A stretch of 10,175 bases of DNA from an uncultured Prevotella sp. (lineage in GTDB: Bacteria > Bacteroidota > Bacteroidia > Bacteroidales > Bacteroidaceae), in the NCBI GenBank assembly GCA_934256705.1, contig CAKQPF010000089.1, positions 1 to 10,175 of the forward strand, given 5' to 3'. Each line of letters opens with the position of its first letter. Position 1 is the first letter of the stretch. The notes beneath the pieces were generated by a model that saw only the letters and a list, made by a program, of their open reading frames with translations, searched no databases and had not been told where the DNA came from. Both the position numbers and the translations under genes were made by a program. This document shows positions 6,724-10,175 of this stretch, piece by piece.

Positions 6724-7746
6724 ATGCCATACAGACAACAAAAACGAAACAAGCCAATAGCATCACTTATCAAGTGGTACATGGACAAAAAGAGCAGAAA
6801 AGTCTCTGAATCAAGGAAAGAAATTCAGAAGAGATTTGATTACCTTGACTGGAAAGACCAGAAACGTATTCTCTTTGCTTTTCTCAAAGCTGGAAAAAGC
6901 GACAGGCAATGGGCCTGCTCGAAGATTTATCGCCAATGGGACAATTGCTTTCTTGAACCGATAAAGGCATTATGGGAACAATATCATGAAAACGTATGCG
7001 CATGGTCGGTAATAGAGCACTTTCCAATAGAATACGTAAAGGAAAATATCACCGGACTAGAAGATGTCAACGGTTATTACCATATCTGCCAACGATTGGC
7101 AGAGGATCCTTCCTATCAGATAGACAGGACCAGATTAAAGGACAAAGAGTATCTTCTTGTGATGCTCAATACTAATCGAAGTGTTCCTGAAGAAGAAGGC
7201 AGGGACATTTTCTTCAGATTCCTTCATGAAATCTGTTTGGATAAACCTGTTCCCCCATCTCGTTTCGGCTATAGAAGCCGTGGAGAAGCATTCAACATAG
7301 AGGACATAGGCCATGTGAATTCACTCTTATGGCTGTTTCATTTATTAGGACTGAACAAACTCATACGATATATTTGCAAATGGAACCAAGTGGTAATGAC
7401 TGCCATAGACCAAAGCGAAGAATTTGAAGCATTAAACAAAGAAAACATTAGCGATGAGGAATACAATCAGAAACGTCAGGCAATAGGATTGAAATATATA
7501 TATACCGCATTAGACGATAAGTACAAAGAACCTACAGACAAGCCATATTTTGACCCACAGCCTGAAAAGACTGCAGAACAATCCTTTAATGAAGATAGGG
7601 AAAAGATTCAGAAACCAATCCCCACTCCATTAACAGAAGAACAGAGAAAAGAAGCCATTGCGGCTTTAGAACACATGAAAGCCAACAATCCCGCAATGGC
7701 AAAGCTTGTCGATTCCATGGGGCTGGAAATTGATGCATTCTCCTGA
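6724..7746 (+). CDS. Hypothetical 340-residue helical protein
   Basis: I do not recognise this protein. It has no signal peptide or membrane segment and begins with a strongly basic stretch (RQQKRNK and KKSRK within residues 4-26). Residues 30-120 look all-helical with several tryptophans and aromatic residues (DYLDWKDQKRILFAFLKAG, WSVIEHFPIEYV). About 195-235 is more hydrophobic (VNSLLWLFHLLGLNKLIRYI) but interrupted by charges. The last 100 residues are charged and proline-containing (DKPYFDPQPEK, PIPTPLTEEQ), like a flexible linker, and end in a short helix with NNPAMAKLVDSMG. The coding sequence is more AT-rich than the upstream genes. It lies 76 bp after the outer-membrane protein gene, with no terminator seen between them and no clear Bacteroidetes promoter. 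The unbroken length supports a real gene, but no function can be inferred. Confidence 0.8.
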   Translation: MPYRQQKRNKPIASLIKWYMDKKSRKVSESRKEIQKRFDYLDWKDQKRILFAFLKAGKSDRQWACSKIYRQWDNCFLEPIKALWEQYHENVCAWSVIEHFPIEYVKENITGLEDVNGYYHICQRLAEDPSYQIDRTRLKDKEYLLVMLNTNRSVPEEEGRDIFFRFLHEICLDKPVPPSRFGYRSRGEAFNIEDIGHVNSLLWLFHLLGLNKLIRYICKWNQVVMTAIDQSEEFEALNKENISDEEYNQKRQAIGLKYIYTALDDKYKEPTDKPYFDPQPEKTAEQSFNEDREKIQKPIPTPLTEEQRKEAIAALEHMKANNPAMAKLVDSMGLEIDAFS

Positions 7747-7805
7747 CTTCTGGAATAAAGTATCAATAGACAAAAATAAAAGAAAAACAGATAAAGCCAT
7801 TTTCA

Positions 7806-7916
7806 GTTCACTTGATGTTTAGTTCACTTGATGTTTAGTTCACTTGATGTTTAGTTCACTTGATGTTGGGGTGACTTGGTGTTTAGTTCACTTGATGTTG
7901 GGTGACTTGGTGTTGG
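7806..7916. repeat. 16-bp tandem repeat array, two unit types
   Basis: About seven tandem units are present. Three identical GTTCACTTGATGTTTA copies (7806-7853) are followed by GTTCACTTGATGTTGG (7854-7869), GGTGACTTGGTGTTTA (7870-7885), GTTCACTTGATGTTGG (7886-7901) and a 15-nt GTGACTTGGTGTTGG (7902-7916). A partial unit GTGACTTTG then runs into palindromic repeat copy A. The two unit types differ at linked positions (TTC versus GTG, GATG versus GGTG) and alternate in the right half. The array is non-coding, and its 16-bp period keeps no reading frame. Confidence 0.9.
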
Positions 7917-7926
7917 GTGACTTTGT

Positions 7927-8020
7927 CTGTCTGGAAGACAGTACCGAGCGAAGCGAGAGTAACCCGGGACGAAGTCTCGGGTGATAAGAATGCAAAAACG
8001 GCTGTCTGGAAGACAGTACC
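7927..8020 (+). repeat. Palindromic repeat element, copy A
   Basis: The element has an order of parts that is repeated in copy B on the opposite strand. First is the palindrome CTGTCTGGAAGACAG (7927-7941), then a shared 21-nt stretch with GAGCGAAGCGAGAG. Next is a hairpin, CCCGGGAC-GAA-GTCTCGGG (7963-7981, 8 bp with one G-T pair), then a 20-nt variable spacer (7982-8001), a second CTGTCTGGAAGACAG (8002-8016) and TACC. The first 55 nt match copy B at 54 positions. It resembles a REP- or MITE-like intergenic element. No transposase gene for it is visible. Confidence 0.9.
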
Positions 8021-8022
8021 AG

Positions 8023-8061
8023 ATTATGAATTATGAATTATGCATTATGAATTATGCATTA
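8023..8061. repeat. 7-bp tandem repeat ATTATGM
   Basis: Five units of ATTATGA or ATTATGC (8023-8057) and a partial ATTA lie directly after copy A. The minus-strand lipoprotein gene takes its TAA stop from the last partial unit (8059-8061). Similar short AT-rich arrays are common between genes in Bacteroidetes. Confidence 0.85.
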
Positions 8062-8628
8062 AATGTCCATTTCAGGGGCTGTAAGGACATAATAGTACCA
8101 GATAGACTTCCTGTTTTTTGCATCCAGCACCGCTTTGTCTATCTTGATGGAATCTTCGATACTGACGTTATACTTGGCTCTGTTGCGTTGAACAAGGTTC
8201 ACGCGAATGCTTGAAAGTGATTCTGGTAGTCCCTCGTCTAACTTGATAGCACACAATGTGTCATTGTTGTTGATATCTTCAATCAGATACGAAACCGCTT
8301 CATGAGAATCTTTCTTCAGCCATAAAGTAAATGCAATGTAATTTATAGCTCGGGACTTATGTTCCTTTGCGAGTTGGATTATCTCTTCCTTTGTACAATA
8401 CTTTTCTATACTATCGCTGTATATCCACTGTTCGCGCTTTTCTGACAAATAGTATTCATCTATATACACTCTTTCAACTTTGCTATCTCTAATAGGCTTT
8501 AATAGTTCGCATATTGAGTCGATACTATTCTTTACAATAGAATTTGATAGCCCGGAGCTGTCTGTCGTACATCCTGTTGTGATGTAAAAGGCAAGGAATG
8601 TTATTCCAAATAATTTGATAATGTTCAT
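8059..8628 (-). CDS. Putative lipoprotein of unknown function
   Basis: The 189-residue product starts with a short lipoprotein signal: MNIIK, a hydrophobic stretch, then ITTGC with the acylated cysteine at residue 20. The lipobox is weak at -3 (Thr) but within the range seen in Bacteroidetes. The Ser/Asp/Asn-rich start of the mature chain is a likely tether. The rest is mostly helical and charged, with HKSRAINYIAFTLWLKKDSH around 90-110 and a C-terminal IWYYYVLTAPEMDI. I recognise no family. It should be anchored to a membrane after export. It lies 88 bp downstream of the three-helix membrane protein gene on the same strand, so co-transcription is likely. The stop codon lies in the ATTATGM repeat, so the end of the gene may have been shaped by that repeat. 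The sequence is AT-rich compared with genes left of 6650. Confidence 0.78.
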   Translation of the reverse strand: MNIIKLFGITFLAFYITTGCTTDSSGLSNSIVKNSIDSICELLKPIRDSKVERVYIDEYYLSEKREQWIYSDSIEKYCTKEEIIQLAKEHKSRAINYIAFTLWLKKDSHEAVSYLIEDINNNDTLCAIKLDEGLPESLSSIRVNLVQRNRAKYNVSIEDSIKIDKAVLDAKNRKSIWYYYVLTAPEMDI

Positions 8629-8716
8629 CTGTTATGATTTTTTTAGATTCTCAGATTTCACGAGTGACATCACATTTTTCATTTCAATTTGCCATAAACA
8701 TGTGCTAGTACTTTTA

Positions 8717-9319
8717 CTACCGCCCAAAGTATTGTTTTGCAGTTTGATAATTCATTTCTTCTAAATATTCCTTGCATGATTCACAAAAGGTATAATTATA
8801 ATTCTCTAATTCATACCCTTTCATTTTTGTGGTATATTCCATATCATCATCATCATCAAAGTGACAATCTTCTTCCAAATGGTATATACCATTATTTTCA
8901 TCCACTAGGAATGTTTGACATTCAAAAGCATAATTGTTTCTATACCTGTTACTGAAGTATATTGCGCCTATACCAAGGATGAATAAAGTATATGCCCATA
9001 GAATTGTATTCTTGAAATTGTCAGGCATTACTTCTGGCAAAGAAAGCCTACCATTCCTATCTTCTTGCATTTCAACATCTACTCCAAAATCTAAAAGAAG
9101 AATCACACCAAATACATAAGCAATAAATATTAAGGATGTACCTAATGCAAGATTCAGCAACCAGCTTACTATGTCCCAATGTACAAATTGTGATAAAACA
9201 AGCAATACTACAAGTATAATGGTTGAAATTGGAACATACGTTTTGGCATACCCTCTGAATTCTTCATAGGTACTATCACCTAGTTTTCTTTTTATGTACG
9301 AATAAGATTTTATCACCAT
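8717..9319 (-). CDS. Three-helix membrane protein with C-terminal Cys/His motif
   Basis: The 200-residue product has a charged N-terminus (residues 1-28), then hydrophobic segments at about 30-46, 52-78 and 105-123. A soluble tail of about 75 residues follows. The tail contains GIYHLEEDCHF (His147, Cys152, His153), an acidic run DDDDDMEY, and GYELENYNYTFCESC (Cys179, Cys182). The arrangement YHxxxxC...GY...CxxC resembles small zinc-binding tails in many bacterial surface or nuclease-associated proteins, so metal binding is plausible. It is an inference from spacing, not a recognised family. With three helices, the N-terminus and tail would be on opposite sides of the inner membrane. The gene is the first of a minus-strand pair with the lipoprotein. 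I found no good Bacteroidetes promoter between 9320 and 9479. Confidence 0.78.
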   Translation of the reverse strand: MVIKSYSYIKRKLGDSTYEEFRGYAKTYVPISTIILVVLLVLSQFVHWDIVSWLLNLALGTSLIFIAYVFGVILLLDFGVDVEMQEDRNGRLSLPEVMPDNFKNTILWAYTLFILGIGAIYFSNRYRNNYAFECQTFLVDENNGIYHLEEDCHFDDDDDMEYTTKMKGYELENYNYTFCESCKEYLEEMNYQTAKQYFGR

Positions 9320-9479
9320 ATAATTATGTGCTTTTATATTTTACCCTTATTTCCGCAACATAACGCTTTGACATCTTTAGCAAGTTACATGAGCAACAAA
9401 AAGTTGCCCAGCAATTTGCCATATCAGAAATACCACTTGTCTTAGTGCTGCAAAACAAACAGATAAAATTCTGGATGAC

Positions 9480-9650
9480 ATGGCAAAAGTACAAATAAAA
9501 TCCGAGAAACTCACTCCTTTTGGAGGAATATCTTCGATTATGGAGCAAATTGATGCTCTTTTGGCTCTGGCTATGATTCTACATTGGGATTGGGATGCAC
9601 ACTGTATGACTTATCAATACAGTGGTTTTGTTGTCTGGTTATTTTGTTAA
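9480..9650 (+). pseudogene. Truncated IS1380-family transposase remnant
   Basis: The frame from ATG 9480 starts MAKVQIKSEKLTPFGG and continues ISSIMEQIDALL. This closely resembles, from memory, the N-terminus of IS1380-family transposases of Bacteroides (IS942/IS1186-like, MAKVQIKSEK...PFGGIF.IMEQ). The reading frame then decays. The expected DSTLGLGCTLY is encoded one frame over at about 9573-9605, and TYQYS returns in the original frame before a TAA at 9648. The remnant is therefore two compensating frameshifts plus loss of nearly all of the roughly 400-residue transposase. Its right end merges with a hairpin element (9629-9672), which may mark an insertion or a deletion junction. I could not identify the IS terminal inverted repeats. 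It cannot encode an active transposase. Confidence 0.75.
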
Positions 9651-9672
9651 ATGACCAAACGACAAGACAACA
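9629..9672. repeat. GTTGTC-type hairpin at the transposase remnant's end
   Basis: TGTTGTC (9629-9635) pairs with GACAACA (9666-9672), and TGGTTATTT (9636-9644) pairs with AAATGACCA (9649-9657) with one G-T pair. The loop is 4 nt, and 8 nt (9658-9665) bulge from the right arm. The composition and word structure resemble the 38-bp inverted repeat after galE, suggesting one repeat family. Confidence 0.7.
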
Positions 9673-9702
9673 TGATTATTTTTATTCATTGATATTTGCG
9701 GT

Positions 9703-9798
9703 GGTTCTGTCTTCCAGACAACCGTTTAGCTTGTGTTTGTAATCCCGAGACTCCGTCCCGGGTTACTCTCGCTTCGCTCGGTACTGTCTTCCAGACAG
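9703..9798 (-). repeat. Palindromic repeat element, copy B (inverted)
   Basis: Read on the minus strand, it has the same order as copy A: CTGTCTGGAAGACAG (9784-9798), the 21-nt shared stretch, then the hairpin CCCGGGAC-GGA-GTCTCGGG (9744-9762). A 22-nt spacer (9722-9743), the variant palindrome TTGTCTGGAAGACAG (9707-9721) and AACC follow. The 55-nt head differs from copy A at one base, in the hairpin loop (GGA versus GAA). The spacers differ but both end in AACGG. Copies A and B face each other across 1682 bp. Confidence 0.9.
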
Positions 9799-9848
9799 GT
9801 CATACGTATTCGGTGAATCCGTGGTCGGGCTAACTTCTTAGTTTTTTT

Positions 9849-9943
9849 CGAACACGGATTTTACGGATTGAACGGATGTGCTAGACTTGCGGTAATGTTC
9901 ACCCGAGAAGAAGAATCCGTGTCAATCGCTTAATCTGTGTTCG
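9849..9943. repeat. 29-bp imperfect inverted repeat (ACGGATT type)
   Basis: The left arm at 9849-9877 starts CGAACACGGATTTTACGGAT. The right arm at 9915-9943 is largely its reverse complement. The outer CGAACAC, the GATT words and the final ACGGAT match, with a small shift in the middle. The interval between the arms is 37 nt. Another GAATCCGTGG word lies at about 9814-9823. Such ACGGATT words form a common dispersed repeat type between Bacteroidales genes. Confidence 0.75.
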
Positions 9944-10032
9944 TTCAAATAGACTCATGCGGTTAAGTTGACAACGGATTTTGCACAAAACATCATATTA
10001 CTCTTTCCTCAGAATATTCACAAGAATGCGTT

Positions 10033-10049
10033 TCCGATGTGGGATCGGA
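10033..10049 (+). other. Short hairpin upstream of the terminator
   Basis: TCCGAT (10033-10038) and ATCGGA (10044-10049) pair perfectly around the loop GTGGG. It lies 5 nt before the terminator stem at 10055. Together they could form the 3' part of a small RNA or an attenuator leader. Confidence 0.5.
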
Positions 10050-10054
10050 TACAT

Positions 10055-10092
10055 AAGGGCTGATACTTTTCGATGAAGTATCAGCCCTTTTT
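10055..10092 (+). terminator. Strong intrinsic terminator without an upstream gene
   Basis: A perfect stem (AAGGGCTGATACTT with AAGTATCAGCCCTT, 14 bp counting the A-T pairs at its base) encloses the loop TTCGATG. It is followed by a run of five T (10088-10092). The other strand lacks a T-run, so it acts on plus-strand transcripts. The nearest plus-strand intact gene ends at 7746, so it ends an unannotated RNA or attenuates a gene beyond the window. Confidence 0.85.
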
Positions 10093-10175
10093 ATGTAATT
10101 TTTAACGGTTGTTAATACTTTTTGTAACTACTCAGGTAGGTTTGTCGTACTTCCCCATGCACGACTTCCCTCGTT

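Larger units (their letters stand above)
7747..8058. other. Gene-free repeat-filled interval
   Basis: This stretch holds no credible gene. It contains an A-rich start (7747-7805), the 16-bp tandem array, palindromic repeat copy A and the 7-bp ATTATGM repeat. I see no terminator with a T-run for the gene that ends at 7746. Confidence 0.75.
9320..10175. other. Long interval without an intact gene
   Basis: No intact coding sequence is supported here. From left to right it holds AT-rich DNA upstream of the membrane protein gene, a decayed IS1380-family transposase start (9480-9650), a hairpin (9629-9672), palindromic repeat copy B, a 29-bp imperfect inverted repeat, and two tandem hairpins ending in a terminator. 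The last 80 bases (10093-10175) contain nothing I can name. Confidence 0.75.

Noticed and set aside
7806..7916. Possible CRISPR array
   Set aside because: The units are directly tandem at 16 bp with no unique spacers, and no cas genes are present.
7981..8214. 77-residue plus-strand open frame
   Set aside because: It runs through copy A and the ATTATGM repeat and is antisense to the lipoprotein gene. The codon pattern comes from repeats.
9484..9491. Minus-strand TACTTTTG as an outward promoter for the membrane protein gene
   Set aside because: It matches the -7 consensus, but no TTTG sits at the required distance and the bases belong to the transposase reading frame.
9324..9548. 74-residue minus-strand open frame with several cysteines
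   Set aside because: Its first third is antisense to the transposase remnant starting at 9480, and the rest is low-complexity with no domain. The segment MSKRYVAEIRVKY within it was too short to assign.
10093..10175. Start of a gene at the right edge (ATG at 10157)
   Set aside because: Only six codons are visible, with no promoter of proper spacing and no recognisable sequence.

Overview
The window looks like chromosomal DNA of a Bacteroidales bacterium, most plausibly Prevotellaceae-like. The reasons are Bacteroidetes-type promoters (TTTG, then about 20 nt, then TAnnTTTG), starts without clear Shine-Dalgarno sequences, a DUF3943-type outer-membrane protein, and a remnant of a Bacteroides-type IS1380-family transposase. 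The genus is inferred from sequence character only.

Positions 1-6650 are an ordinary, compact chromosomal block. A tRNA-Ser(UGA) on the minus strand is divergent from a plus-strand run of genes: a TPR/OB-fold-like protein that resembles the TOTE-associated S1/CSD-like proteins, then galE, an FlK-like hotdog thioesterase, a tRNA-dihydrouridine synthase, and a large outer-membrane beta-barrel protein with N-terminal surface repeats and a DUF3943 region. The first gene and galE are probably one operon. A 38-bp imperfect inverted repeat separates galE from the thioesterase, and a perfect-stem terminator separates the thioesterase from dus. The dus gene and the outer-membrane protein gene are 49 bp apart and probably co-transcribed.

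Positions 6650-10175 are accessory in character: more AT-rich, gene-poor and full of repeats. A 340-residue protein of unknown function is followed by a 16-bp tandem repeat array. The array runs straight into a 94-bp palindromic repeat (copy A). A second copy (B, 96 bp) lies about 1.7 kb away in inverted orientation. Between them are two minus-strand genes for envelope proteins (a three-helix membrane protein with a C-terminal Cys/His motif, then a lipoprotein), a decayed IS1380-family transposase start, and another hairpin element. Beyond copy B are a 29-bp imperfect inverted repeat of the ACGGATT type and, near the right edge, two tandem hairpins. The second of these is a strong terminator with no plus-strand gene upstream of it for more than 2 kb.

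The most unusual structure is the 8-9.8 kb segment, a two-gene envelope cassette bracketed by near-identical inverted palindromic repeats. Nothing here proves a new system. The cassette, the orphan terminator and the GalE active-site variation are the points most worth checking.
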